From Fistularia commersonii (Eukaryota; Chordata; Actinopteri; Syngnathiformes; Fistulariidae): a stretch of 64,000 nt of DNA. Numbering within the stretch: position 1 is the stretch's first letter; each line of letters starts with the position of its first letter. Below the pieces are notes generated by a model. It saw only the letters and a program-made list of their open reading frames with translations, had not been told where the DNA came from and searched no databases. Below are positions 1 through 14,146 of this stretch, piece by piece. The stretch is taken from the NCBI GenBank assembly GCA_037954325.1, contig JBBMNZ010000013.1, forward strand, positions 8,118,501 to 8,182,500, written 5' to 3'. The position numbers were made by a program, and so were the translations under genes.

Positions 1-1039
1 ATCTGAGAGGACTCATTTTTTAAGGTTCAAAGAAAAGATAATCACTTTATCATTATGATGATACTGTATTAACTTGTTTTTACCTCACCACGGGAAGGTG
101 AGGTTTTCGTATAGTCTATGTGTATTTCTGCGTTTTAGCAGCATTGAGTTGTGGTTGAGGTAAACAAAGTGAAGCACAGAGGCATTAGCAACAATGGTAA
201 TTGTAGAACTTTTGATTATTTAACTTCTTTACTTACGGGAAATCTAAATTCTATATAAGTATTTAACATGAACATTTACACTGGCTGCTTTAGATAAAGC
301 TGGGAACCTAATAAAATTGAATATATTTGGAAAATATAAGATAGAAAGGAGTCTGTGTATTGAGTTTTTAAGAGTTTTACATTGTGGGGCAGGGTTTGCT
401 AGTCTGGGCTCTTCATATTGGGGTTTTTACAAATATCAGAGCACAGAAAATCCTTCGTAGTAAGGCAGACTGTATGGAGGATCCTGCCTGAGGAACCAAG
501 ACTAGGTCAACTGGGTTCCAGTCAGTCAATGCTGAAGGTATGTGGTGGTTTGTAAGATATAACATGATATTTGATAGCTGCTGTCGCATATAATTGTTAT
601 TGAATTGATATCATGTTGATAGAAGAAAAAAAAGTGTTTTTATAAGAGCCTGGCAGGTGCGTTTTTAACAAACTGATGTCGAGATTGATTTTTCACGGCA
701 CGTTGTGTCATGACAAGGCACAATGAATTGACAAAATGCACAACTTGCTGTAAAGGAACAAATAAACTATTTAATAAGGTAAACAGAAAATATCATGTAG
801 GAAAAAGGTTATCAAAACATGCAATTGTCAAACTGAAATGTGAGGCAAAGTACCAACTTCAGGATTTCTAAATTGAAATTACCAACCATCTTCAAATGCA
901 AACTACAATGGAAATTTTTTCACAAAAGATATGTAGGTAAAGCTCACGAGACAATAATTCCAAAATTTGATGTACTCAACTATGGCCATGAGTGAAGAGA
1001 TAAGACTGCAATAGACAAGCCACTGACAAGAGGAAAACA

Positions 1040-1260
1040 CAGACTATATATATGTGTATGTATGTATGTATGTATGTATGTATATATGTATGTAAGTATA
1101 GCTAGATACTTTATTGATCCTAAAGAACAGTCTGTAATGATCCCAGGAAAAATACAGACACGCTCACTAAATGAAAAACACGTGGACAGAATAGGCTGGG
1201 GACAAGGAACAGGTGTTGGCAATTCATGGCCTTATGGTCCTGACACTGAGAGACTTGCAG
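1040..1260 (-). repeat. LINE (RTE-like) 3' tail with TATG microsatellite
   Basis: On the - strand the sequence runs GATCAATAAAGTATCTAGC into a (CATA)n tract (1045-1098 on +). GATCAATAAAGTATCTATC followed by a simple tail is a frequent 3' end in teleost genomes. The body upstream is too diverged to assign. Confidence 0.5.
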
Positions 1261-4200
1261 CTGTCTGAACAGTTAAGATTCATTTTTAAAGGCCTGACCT
1301 ACTCTTTAAATACACTATTTACTGTATATTTTAAATAGGTAATCAAATCTGCCATTACCTTTCACATTACATTTTATATATGTACATAATGAATGCTTGA
1401 AATTGTTCCCAAGATTTGTGCACAGGGGCAGAACAAAAGCCTCTGATTTTGCCTCTGATACTGAGTTGGAAAAAAAATTGTCACCCAATATTTTTTTGGC
1501 AGTGAAACTAAAAACTAGGAAATTGCTTGGCTGTTCTATGACTGACTATGCTGGAATATGTAAATAATACATAGGTCTTGAACAAGAATAGACCCCTGTG
1601 TAACACCATATGAGCCAGGGTTTGAAATGAGCTGTGTTGTCCCATCACAAAGGAACTTGTAGGAAAAAATACTTCATGAGAGGTATCATGAGAGTTATAC
1701 ACCGTATACCACCCAACAAGAGCAGTATCTTCTCTGTCATCATTATTTTCCTGGTGTTTTGCAGGAATTAAACAGCCAACAGTATTAGATCAGTCAATGG
1801 CAGTGCTCTTGTCATGGAGGAATAAATTTGAGCAAGCCCCAGAATCAGCATCAAACAGTAAACAACACACACAGGTATCATTAGGTAGGTTTATGAATGA
1901 TAAATGAGATTTTATCTAGATTTGCTGTTTCGCCCTCTTTTTAGTCATTATGGGGAAGTAAGTTTATTGGCTGCTTACTGCAGTGTCACTGTGAACAGGG
2001 AACGTATGTCTACAATACAGACATTCATACGTTATTCTTAACAAGAAAGACAAAAAGCCAGTATTCAAATTGTTAAGATATAGGTCTCATTTAAGGATAA
2101 AATTTAAGAATTGAACAAAATCATATTGTCTCATGTAAAACACAAGCTTATCACTTGATTTTGCTTGCAGGGCAAACTCTGATAAACCAATGTGTGACTT
2201 GTGAATTCTTGCAGTGTGCTGACATCATGAGATTAGCTAATCACATTACAGATATATTCTGACGCTCGCAGGAGTCCAATGCCAGCAGACAGTGAAGTAA
2301 TATTCATCTGTTTAATTATGTTAAGGAATGCATCAGTTTGTAACATTGTACCACATAATCCAATTTTTCCTTAAATCATTTAATATATTCTTGCCAGCCA
2401 CTTTGGCATATTTACCCCCTCCCTTAATATTTGATGTCTCAAATGAGGCAGTACTAAATGGTTAATGATTTAGCTCAGCCACCATTCTTAAATTCTGACA
2501 GTGAGCCTTGTCCAAAGAAACCCAACCTCTTTGTTCAACTTTCAAGAAAAAATAAGCAAACACAGAGCTGACAAATTTTTCTTTTCGTTTTTTTAGCAAG
2601 TAGCAGGTGCTCAAGATATCCATAGGGAGGCCTTTTGATCAGCACGTTATCTGTTATCTTCTTTTGCTTTAATTTCAAAGCCATGGGTAGTCCTCAGGCT
2701 TGTTGAATTATTTAACTTCATGAAGCCAGTTGGTAGTATAATCAAAGACCTGACTGACAGAAAGTGATATGTTGGTTGGGTCCTGTGGGATTTGAATGAT
2801 CTTAGAATGAACTAGGGGCTCTTCTCTTAAAAAACGATTCCTGTAGGTACAGCAGTCTTGCTTTCAGACCTGAATTATGTTGCTTAAGATTTGATATCTA
2901 AAACCCAATGAACTGTCATGATTTGTTTCAATGTGCCGAACCAGTGATTTTGGTGGTTGGTGTCTGTGTGCTGGATGACATGAATAGGGATCTTACTCTA
3001 TATTTTAGGTTTTAAGTTCTTGACCATTTCAGTTCTTCATCCACAGAGCACTTTATTGGGTCTGTAGTCATCCTCGCTCATCACGATGAATCATCTCAGA
3101 ATCTAGATCGGCAGAATTATCATTGTCCGAGAATGCTCACATAGAGCTATGATTAATTCGCCTAAAACCCAAAGACCTAGCCATCCGCAGGTGTCTCTTA
3201 ACTTATATTTTGTAGATTTACAATGACTTTTTTCCCTATACAATAATTTTCAGTTGAGTTATTAAAGCCCTTGCTTCTCTTTTCTTTGCCTCATTTATTA
3301 TCACCATTGCTTCTGTTAGTGAGCAACAGACAGCCTCAGCCAAAAAGCCGTCCCTCTCTTTGGAGGAGCAGCCATTGAATGACCTCTAAGCCACATAGAT
3401 AATTTTACATGTACTCCTTACTGTCAAGGAGTATTTCAAAATATTTATCCAGCTTTATGAGCTCCCTTTACTCTTCTCGAGGACAGTTGTTGGGGGCAGG
3501 CGTCGACAATGTGTCGTGAATTAAAGCTTGTTGGGGAAAAAAAAGGAAAGCAAATCATAATTATCATTGGTAAATGTTCTTTCATATAAAACAGTATAGT
3601 ATATAGTACACAGTACTGGCTTCTGAAGGCTTTTAAGAACACATGAACAATACGGTGGTGTTTATTTGTATTTATTTTACATTCCATTAACGACAGTTGC
3701 TTTAGACCACTTTCAGATTCATTTTAGGGGGTCCTTTTTGCCTCACTTGAATTAAGCTGACCATATTCAACATCATGCAAATCAGCAAGATATCCAATGT
3801 ACCCGCTCCAGATCACCGTTGAGGAGTTTTATCACAGAAGCAATAAATTACTAGTGGTGCACTAGCTGATGGACCAGCGCAGCGGATCACAGAAATAACA
3901 ATATGTCTTCCTTTGTTGCTTAAATTACTGGTAAGTCATAAATGCTTTGCTTAATTTCTCATTGTTATTGTCAGTATTTATGTCTTCTTTTAATCTGTTG
4001 CACTCCTTTATTCTGGGGAGGGTGGGAGATAAACATGGGAGAGTAAAAGATCTTGATCAAAATGTCAATAAGACTTGAAAATATCAAGCAGAGTTGCCCA
4101 CCAACACACTTACTTTAACTATACCACAATTTCTGCAATGCTAAGTTATGCCTTTAAGTTGGAAAATACCATTGAAAATGGGGGCTTTGTGGTCTTTTTT

Positions 4201-5457
4201 TTGTGGTTTCTGCCTGCTGCCTGTTATGCACAGCTATCACATGAGAATAGCCAGTGGCCTATTTTTCATTCTTGGGCTGAAGAAGAAAGGTGTGTGTCTT
4301 CATTGAGTCTGCCAAGTCATGTGATTCTGCAGTGATCACACATTTTTTTGCTCTTGTAAATACACTGACCCTTCAAGACTTCAGAAAGAACAAAATGCTC
4401 TGTATGGGACAGCAATTTTTTTCCATTATTTTCATCCTTGTGACTCATCCAGAAAGAACAGCAATCATAACATCTTTTTGTGAACAGCTGTCACCACATT
4501 TTGAATTTTTATTTCCTTTATCAATGTCAGCAAGTTTGTCTATTGTATGACTGAAGTTCATGGGAAAAGTTATAACTCGCGGGGAAGGATAAATGTCAAA
4601 ATTTGATTTTTTTTAATCTTTCTGGCACTGGTGCTTTCTTTGTCCCAATTCGAATCCATAAATTCCTATTGCCACATGTACAGTAGATGTAGAAAAGAGA
4701 CCAACAAGATTACCATAGTATTGATACATTTAATCCTGAACTGATATTCCTTTGGATTCAGTTCAATTTTTTGCCCAAAAGCCAAAAAGCTGCAGTACCA
4801 TTTTACATTTAGTTTGTATCTCAGGGTTTAGTTTAATACTTTGAACAGGAAATGTTTTCTTTTTACCTGGCAAATTATGAACTCGCTTGAAAATTCTCTT
4901 GATAAATTAAACTTATTGTAATTCAAGTTTGATTCGGAAGCCATTATTGAGGGCAGAAGGGGAGTTATAATTTGGCTGGCTTGGTACATTCAATTCACTC
5001 TGAAGTACTGTTTTTTCCTATGTCGGAATTGTCATTACTGTTTGTTCATGGTCACCATAGTTCCTCTTTCATTGTCTCATAGTTCCTCTGACGTTAAAGT
5101 GCATTACCACTTTCTTTTGTATCAATACAGTGAGGGTAATTATGTTTTTTTATTGTAGTTTAGCCATTAATTTATCAGCTTGGCTTTTGCCAAATACTTA
5201 TCCAGAACGTCTGGATTTTTGTGTTTGATATTTGTAATTGATTTTTGATGTTTGATCCTTATTTGCATGAATTTCCATCTCAGGTTTTGATGTCCCAAAA
5301 AGCAAACATTTTGGGGCTACCTTTGGCAGAAAAGGTAGCGCTAATTATTGTCATCATAAATTAAACCCATGCACATAAAAGCACGATATTGACAGCTATT
5401 TGAGAAATATTCTCTTTTAGAGCCAAGTGTGTTTTCAAGCTCATCAAATAATCTGGA

Positions 5458-5690
5458 AAGGGCGGTGCAGGGGGATAGTGATGTCATCCATGAGGCCGAA
5501 TATTTCTGGTTTAATTCCCGCGCTACTCCTTGCCTGTCGAAGTGCTGTTGAGCAAGACACTGAACCTGCCAAGCTGCGTTCTGCTCTTGGCTCATCCATG
5601 GTGGGTTAAATGCAGCGATCAAATTTCACTGATGTTTTGCTGGATGTGTGTATAACTGAATGGGACAAATAGAGCGATATCTGTTCTAAT
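5458..5690 (+). repeat. SINE-like dispersed repeat
   Basis: It contains GGTTTAATTCCCG (like a polymerase III box B), TGTCGAAGTGCTGTTGAGCA, AAGACACTGAACC, and a GTGTATAACTGAATGGG stretch with an A-rich end. This order matches a tRNA-derived repeat widespread in teleosts, as remembered. It explains the 93-codon antisense open frame here. Confidence 0.6.
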
Positions 5691-7374
5691 AAAAAATAAA
5701 CAATATAGTGGTCATTCAAATCTGCTCATGCACAAGTCTTGATATTTTATATAATTACTTTTCAATATCCAAGAATAAACAGGGCTTGTTTGGTTGAACA
5801 TTCCCCTCTCACATTTTGGCGGAAATTATTAGTGCTTATAATTACTTAAGTTGATTAATTTATAAACACAGCCTACGGTTTCTGTCTGCATTCTAATCTG
5901 TTGCAGTTAAGGCAGCCTGTTGGAATGCCCTTGTGTCTAAAATATTTCCAGAACAATATTACTAAAAGTTTGAAATATGAAACTAACAGCTTCAGTATTA
6001 TCCAAACCCGATGGATTTTGTGTTGGTCTGACTGTCTTTTGTAGGCAACCATACTGGATTTTGATTAGATTTTATGTAGTTTGATTTAATCAAGTTTGTT
6101 TTAATGTAATTGTGAGTAGAAAATATGTGTGTGTTATGGTGTCAGAATGGGTATGTTTAATTTCTCTGATTCTAAATGAAATGAGCAGGTGGCCTCCCCT
6201 TGAAGAATATCAAGTAATCAATAACTGGCCTATTGACATTGTCATGATAAATATGATGTTACATGCAGGGACTGCATATATATTTTTGGCTAAATATTGA
6301 AATATCAATTTTTAAGTCCTGCTATCAATCGTTTTTTTTCCTCCTCCAGTGATAATAATTTATTGAAACGCATTTTAGTGAAATGTTTGGCTTTTTCAAG
6401 TGAGTTTCCAGTGAAGATGATAAAACAGAGTGCAGAGGAAAGGCAGTAGTTTTTTACATCCACCACAGGCCACTGCTTCCTGTTTGTTTGAGTGTCATTG
6501 CAGATAAATGTTCTTATCGGGTGTCACCTCTTTTTATATTAACTAACAAGTTATACATCAAAATCCTTGGTCACAGAAAACATGTAACACTTGTTGCAAA
6601 GTAACTTTGAACTCAGAAATGTATGCAATTGTTTTTACCGTTCTCTTGTTTCAAAATGCAGCTGCTTTTTGGTTATATTCTTGTCTGTCCACGGTAGACA
6701 TTTTGAATGGGGTTTATATTTCAAGGGTATGCAACTCTCCCAAAAAGTCTGCAGTCTTTACCTTAGTCAGTTTTTCTGATCTCATTAAATTATGTTTCGA
6801 GTAACCTCTCAAAAGGAAAATATACTGTACATAGCTTGTACCAATTTTTACTTGTAAAATACCATATCATTTAGAATGTCACAGAACCCTTTTTTGGTTA
6901 TCAGAATACCCTTGAAATATAAAAGCTCCCACTTGCAAATTATACTCTGGTGTGTATGGGCTGTATTTAGAGAATTAAGTAAAGCTTAAATGCACCAAGT
7001 ATCTGGCAAAATACATGTGATATTTATTGTACCGTGTTACCATGTTACCTGCGCAGCTTGCTTGGCATAAAGCAGTTTTAAAATGAAAAAGTAGTTTGCT
7101 GCATTTTCTTTTCCTGGACACTCATCTGTTAAGGCTCAACTGTCCCCTTAACTATAATCCACTGGATGGTGGTGAATGGGACAAAGGTAGAGCCATAATT
7201 TCTCTATACTATGTGCAAATTGTAAAATATCTCCAGAATTGTCAACGTGTTTACATTCTACTCTGAAAACCGTTCCTCTACGAGAGAAACCTGTCTCTCA
7301 TCTTCCATGGTGCTTAAGGTATGGTTCGCTACTCGTTCCTCCTACCATTCTCCCCTCCCCCAGCATGGCTCCAT

Positions 7375-7504
7375 CCAATAGCCACCTGCCATACAATTCA
7401 CCTGAAAAGATTTGCATTTTGGGCGATGCTGTTCGCTGATTGGCCAGGTGAAAGCTCTCTGCCCGAGGGCTCCCCAACCAATGGTGACAATGCTGTATGA
7501 CTCA
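7375..7504. promoter_or_regulatory. Candidate regulatory cluster: three CCAAT boxes, octamer, AP-1
   Basis: Within 130 bp there are CCAAT at 7375, ATTTGCAT (POU octamer) at 7410-7417, ATTGG at 7439, CCAAT at 7478 and TGACTCA (AP-1) at 7498-7504, in locally GC-richer sequence. This density is unusual for the surrounding AT-rich DNA. It may be an enhancer or distal promoter of elf4. No exon is seen next to it, so function is inference. Confidence 0.35.
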
Positions 7505-10500
7505 TAGGGAGAGGACTTGTTGCTTGACTTTACTTCTCCTTTCCGTGTCTCAAACCGTAGCCATTGTGGTCTTTTTTTTTTTCCTGCCCCTACAGTTTCA
7601 TGTTGTCACTGTCAGAGCGAAGGTGTGGAGTTTTGTACACCTTGAGACGGCCTTCTCTGTCTTTATATGCTTTCCTTGGATTATCCCTTTGTTGCCGTAT
7701 GCTTTTTTAGTCTCATTTTATTTTTTCTAAGTTTTATTGATTTCCGAGATCTTCGCTTGTTTAGTTGCAGGCGATTATGGACCACATAATTCGAATCCAG
7801 TGTCTTTGAGGTCAGTGATGAATTCTGTCTCTTCTCTAAATGTATATGTTTGTTGGTGAAATCCTCGTGTCACTGCATTGGTTCTTTGGCTTAGAAAAAA
7901 AGCTAAACAAGAAAATACACATAAAATTAGGTTTTTACATGAATTACGGACATATTATGTATGTCCACAGGTATTGCAGTAAGGAAGTTAGTGAGTCCTA
8001 ATGTGTGCCTTTGGGTCTGGCTAAGCCATTTCACTGTTGCTATGGCCATATCAGTTAAGACAATTGTTTTACCAAATAATTTCAGGGATTTAACGAACTA
8101 TCTTCAGTTGTGTCATTAGTCTGGAATTTTGCATTTATAGTTTTAATATAAGAATGCACATATCCGAGTATTTTTCAATTCTTTTGCCTGAAGAATTAAT
8201 TATATCAAGCAGTAAATTTGAGGACTGTGTCATGAAAGCCACAATAAGACCCTTACTTTTGCTGATGTGTTTCTTTTATGAATTGTTGCCTTATATGGCC
8301 TGCTGGAGCAAGGGCGGGAGCAGTGTTTTGCAAGGCCCTTGACCAAGCCCACATACATTCTCAATGGTGTTGTGTCAGTAGATGTACATTGTGTTAATTT
8401 TCCTCCATGCTTAGATTGAGCTACTTTTCAAATGTCGAGGTGTTATTGGAAGATATGAACTACTTCAAATTGGAAGGCAAATGAAGGCCTTGGATTTGTG
8501 GCTTTCCATGGTCTTGTATGTGGAGTAGGTCATGGAGTGCTTGATGTACCAGTCTAATTATTTCATGAGAACAGAATGCTGCTCATCTTGTTATGTGAAG
8601 AACTACAAGGCCTAGACCTGAGTTCACAAGCAAACCTTCAACAAACTCTTATTCCATATCAAACCGTTTGGATCATTCAACTCATCGTCAAAGACCTGTT
8701 TCAACTTCCCGTTTTACTTTTAGATACCAGTTACACCACTAAACAAACACAGGCAGAGTTTCAGTACCTTTGGGGGTTTACACATTTCATCAAACCTGCC
8801 CTCTTCAGATGTTGCTGCAATATAATGTATGGATCATGTTCATTGAAATATGGTCGGATTGATTTGCACAGCCATAGATAAAATGTCTAAGCTTGTAATT
8901 ATTTAAACTGTCTAGCATTAATACCAGATATGACTTGACTCATTTTGTTGCTAAAATTACTGTGCTTTTATTACATCTGAATCTATTTGTCTTGCCATGG
9001 AAGGAAAAAAACCTTTTTGTTTTTTTTACCCATAGCATTGTCATGTTTTTCATTGAGTGAAAAGCCCTGTTGAGCCAGTGTGGGTTTACAGTTGATGTTT
9101 TCCATCATACCATGTGTCTGCCTTGATTTGAATGGGTAATGAGGCCTTTTACCTTAGAGGTTGAAGTCATGCTGTTTGTGCAGTTTAAGGAGGGAAGGCT
9201 GATGACGTGAAAGGGAGAGGGAGTGCTAGATAGGCCGGTTGGCTCCTCTTTCAAAACAAAGTCAACAAGTTTTAATCTGTATTAGATCACTATGCTTGGA
9301 CAAGATGTAGCAGGCACTGTAGAGAGGAGCCTGACAAACCAGGTGGAGTTTATTACCTCAATCACTACAAAAGGTTTGAGATGAAAAACAAAGCAATTTA
9401 TACCTCTGATATGTATGCATTGAAAAGAACATTAACAGTGCCAACACATAGTCAGGTACAAAATGTCCTTTGAAAGGTAAAACAGCATACACCCAGTTTC
9501 AGTTCAATTTTAGCAGAACATTCAATTATATATTTTGAACTTTGCATTACATGGGCTGTGGTATCAGTCTAAACATCAGAATTTTTTTTATTTGGGTTCT
9601 ATCTTATTTATGGAGGTGGAGGAAGTTGATCCTTTTGCCCCAGAACAAAACTTCATAGCTATAAATGTCTTTGATAGTCATTTTTCAGAAACCCATTTGG
9701 AACATATAAAACATAAATGTGCTTTCACTTCGTGCTCAAGGATTTGCATTTTGCCATGTGATTTCCTCAGTTACTCCGTAAAATTAATTTCCAAAGTTCT
9801 TGCTTCTTTTTGAGTAGATGCAGACATAAATGTTACCTTACCTAGCCCTGGGCGGAAAGTTTGAACTCTTATGACTATCTGAGAGAATTGGGGTGGGGAA
9901 AGTTAATGTGTAACATTCTCCACTGACCAAATGAGTGGGTTTCTGCCAAGGTGTCAATAAGCAAGGCATTTTCTGTAGCTCTCGCCGATGTGTGAATTTA
10001 ATGCAGATACACCCAAGAAACATCTCTGTCTTTGGTAAAGAAAGATAAAAAAAAAGAAGAAAGAAATGAAAACAAGACTCCGTTGAGCAACTGGCCACCA
10101 ATGTTGCAACTTTCATACACAGAGCATGCTTGGACTGGCAGCCCATTTCTCAAGTACATGTTCAAAAACAGTGATCATCATATTTGAACACAGAGCCCTA
10201 AATGCTCTCTTTACACATGCACATACATTGAGTCTTGAAAAAAAGGCAATTTTCTCTTGTAGCAGATAAGCTGTGATGATGCTCCCTGGGCTGCCTGAGA
10301 ACTGAAAAAGATGAAACGTACTCTTTTCTCAAAGAGGCATTTTTGACTCACGGAAATTTTGTTGGCGACTACATAGCTGTAAGAATTGTATAGTTGCATA
10401 TGCCGTACTTCCTTCCTTAAATAAATTTTAACCACATGAAGTTGAATTAAAAACTGTGACTGATGTGAACTTTAACTGCCGCATTTATGACAAGTAGGTA

Positions 10501-13500
10501 TGAGTATTTAACCCCTAACACTTGCAAGGGATTAGACTACAGAGTAGGTAGTGTGTGTGAGGAACAGAGAGAGATGATGTGCGGAATATCAAGTCACACC
10601 TTTTGATAACACACACTCTTGGTTACGCAATGTGCCGCCCTGTAAAGGGCACAGATGATTTGATAGCAAAAGCCAGACTATCATTTTACATGGCTGCTTA
10701 CTTTTACAGTATCACTACATTTACATACTTATTGTGAGCCACTTCAAAGTAAGCAGTTACTTTTGCTTCATAGTGGCAACAATGTTATATATACTCTGGG
10801 CTAAGCCAAGTGACAAACGTTACATTGTAAATCATATTTGATAATAAGATATTTTTCAGGAATGAATATTGTGTATGTTTCAGAAAAACGCTCGCTGACA
10901 TTGATTTCTTTTTTTATTGTAATGTGCAATAGCTTGTTTTTTTGTTTATTTACAGGCCCTCAAATGTACCAAAAAATGTGTGCAGTGCGAGTGTCTTGTA
11001 AGTGTGGCATTTAGATTGTTCTAATGACTGAACAAAATGTGAGTTTTAACATTCTGTGGAATAGAATAACGGAAATATTTCTGTAATATAAGCAAATCAA
11101 GCATTTATGACTCAAATTATTAGGGTTTAGGAATATTTATTCATGAATATTGAAAATGTGACTCTTTTGGGACTCAATTCATGAATACCTTAACGCCAGA
11201 CTCTTGTAAGTTGAATCGAAAAAGAGTTCACCTATTATTTAATTTTAATTTTGAGTATACATGGGCGAGTGCTGGTTTCAAGTGTAGGGTTAGTTCGTGC
11301 CTGATAAAGCCACAAACAGAAACGCATTGAAAATTCCATCACAAGGTGCTGTAAGGCTATGCCTTTAAAGCATGTTTGTTTCAGTTGTTCGATTTTTCAA
11401 AATAAAGATAAGATATCTATGATGGCTCTTAATTGTAAGCAGTTTTCTCTGTAATGTAGTTTTCTGAAAATACCCTCACTGTCCAATGTTTTCTTTTCTA
11501 CATTATTACATGAACTCTACCCAGAGTTACCATGGCTGATAATATAGATTTGCTTGTACACATAAAACATTCTTAGCATGGAAAAAACACAAAACAAAGG
11601 ACTTTAACCCAATGTCAATAGGCCAACACGCACCCTAAACATCATGTTGGCTCAGTTCAGCACTGCTTGGAAGGAAGAAACAATCTGACACTGAGGAACA
11701 GAGGGAAATGGATATCCCACATGGTATTCTGAAGCACTAGTTCCAGACACCCAGCTTCAGCGGTATTTGTATGGAAACTTTTCAATGCCCATTATGACCT
11801 GGAACATCACTGATCTGCTTAACTCACTGGAGTCATCCTCTGTACTGGAGCTATGGAGGCCAGAGTTTCAGTTTATTCCTTTATTTGTTTATTTTTGTCT
11901 CAAAACCTACCTCCTTACTGGGTGGCATCACTTTGTAACCATCATTTTGTTAATGTAATTGGAATGACAAGAAATGACAGGGCTGTGGCACATGAGCATG
12001 TATCATTTGGCCTAAATTGAGTCCCAAAAGAGTCACATTTTCAAGCCTCATTGTGCTTTTTTCTGTGAAGATTTGTAGTCATGTGGCTGCTGTGGTGGAC
12101 AGGATGAGCGAAAAAACAAAAGGCTAAACCATAAAGTTGCCAGACAATCACCAACAAACTGAAATGCAACTTCTGTTTAACATTAACTCAACACTTTGTT
12201 TTATTTTATAACTTTGTTATTGAACCAGTATGTCACATGTAGTGCTGTCACATATTGTGCTGAAATGGTCCCAATTACTGATACCTGATCACTGTTTGCC
12301 ATTTGTTTCTACATAGGAAGGTAGTATTTGATTTGCAAGTTATTTTTAATAGACATAATTTATGTTTAACATAACTTTTTCTCAAACTAAAAAAATATTT
12401 GGAGTCATCAACTCATCTGAGGTTAGACTTAGAGCAGAAAACACCTTGTGTGGCTCTGCTAGAAACAGAATCAATTCAACAGCTTCTTTGGATGGCCTCA
12501 TTTGTCCTATGTAAAGTTAAATTAAGGGTACATTTCAGTGCTTAATACTAGTAAACCACAGTATATTCTCCTTTGAGCTTCAGATATGTTTTTCCTTGAC
12601 AAAGAGGGAAATTAATGCTGTCCCAAAATGCAGAATTATTTTTTAATGAATTTCTTTCTTCTTTAAATCTTGAAGCTGTCTAAGTAGTTCAAATCTTGTT
12701 AAACCCTTGAAATATAAATGATATGATAATGCCGTTAATAATGTTATCATCTATTTCCCCTATGAATAACAATGCCTGAGACTATGGCAATTTTCTGCTG
12801 TCCTTCCTGCTCCCTCCTTGCTCCACATAGCCTCCTTTCTGAGCGCTCTCCCTGTTTGTTCCTAAGCAACAGCCACTCCTTGTTTACCTTGGAGTTTTTG
12901 CATTGTGCATTATGTCAGAGCAACAGGACCTCAGCCTCTTGGGAGAGTAATTTTCAGCCCTCCTTAATCAGAGTAGTGCTAAAGCAAAGGTTACTGTGTA
13001 CAGAAGCCTGTTATCAATGTAGACGTATTCCTCAACAAGCAATACATTTAGAGCCTTTTTATTAAACCCATATCTCTGGCTGCAAGCAAACCTTTATCAG
13101 AAATCCCTAATATGCTTATATTGTAACATCGTGTAAATAATTTGTTACATAATATGAACACTCTGAGATTGCTAGTCTCTTTGCGCAGAACCTAGTTTAT
13201 TGTGCCCATCTCCTGTGCCCTCGCTGCACCTTCCTCATCATCTGACTGTCATAAATGAGTGTACTTCATAAAGCCTTCTCAAATATTGATCAGCATGGAG
13301 AAACTATTTTTATGCAGAGGGGCTCCAACACTTCCCCACAATGGCGTAATTGATGATAATACACCAGATTGATTTTTATTAATATATTCTCGTGTAATGT
13401 CCAACCTTTACATTAATGGTGTTTGGTTCAAATGGATTTTTCAAGATGAAATGATTATTCAAGTAAAGAAATGCTGTAATAGCTATGGTATGCAGGCGTG

Positions 13501-13712
13501 ACTATGAGTTGTTATGTAAAGCATGTCAGTCCTCTCAAAAAGCTTAACAGCTTTTCCCTGGTGCATGTGCTTGACATTCTGAAATGTAGTGACTCTGCAC
13601 TTTAGCTCTAAGATCCAGAAGTGGAGCACATGTTTACAGGATTCAAGATTAGAGAGAAACATTGGCGGATGATACCTAATACCACACTGACCCAGTATCA
13701 AATTGTGTGAAA

Positions 13713-13800
13713 TCAGATAAGCTCTCCTGAAAGGGCTAAGCTCTCTCAGTGTGAGTGGTCCTATCTGTGAGGCTTTGCAGGGGATCAGATAGGAAGAGCT
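13713..13800. promoter_or_regulatory. Candidate GATA/ETS cluster upstream of elf4
   Basis: AGATAAG at 13715-13721, TATCT at about 13762, and AGATAGGAAG at 13787-13796, where a GATA core abuts an ETS core (GGAA). Such grouping is common in blood-cell enhancers, and mammalian ELF4 is expressed in blood cells. It could be chance. Confidence 0.3.
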
Positions 13801-14129
13801 GATTTAGCCGTTATTAGCTGTTAAACTGAAGCTTGATCTGTTGAAATCTTACAAAGAGCTTTGGCTGAGCTAACAATTAACAGGCTTTATGATGTTTTAA
13901 CCTATCCAACAGAGGAAAGGTTTAATTAATCCTTAACATAAAACATTGTGGTTCAGCTGGTTATTCTACAATGACATATTTTTCTTTTTTGTTTTAAGGG
14001 CAGACAGATACACAGATACGTTTGAACTTTTAATATAAGCTTAAAAACTAGAAAAACAGGAAACAACTAACTTTCAGTGCCTGAAACTACATTGTCTTCT
14101 TGATCTATTTTTATGTCAGACCTATTTCA

Positions 14130-14146
14130 GGGGGGGGGGGGGGGGG
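14130..14146. repeat. G17 homopolymer
   Basis: Seventeen consecutive G on the + strand. Its length is prone to sequencing error and to real variation. Confidence 0.97.

Noticed and set aside
5341..5622. 93-codon - strand frame
   Set aside because: Lies across a SINE-like repeat and matches nothing as protein.
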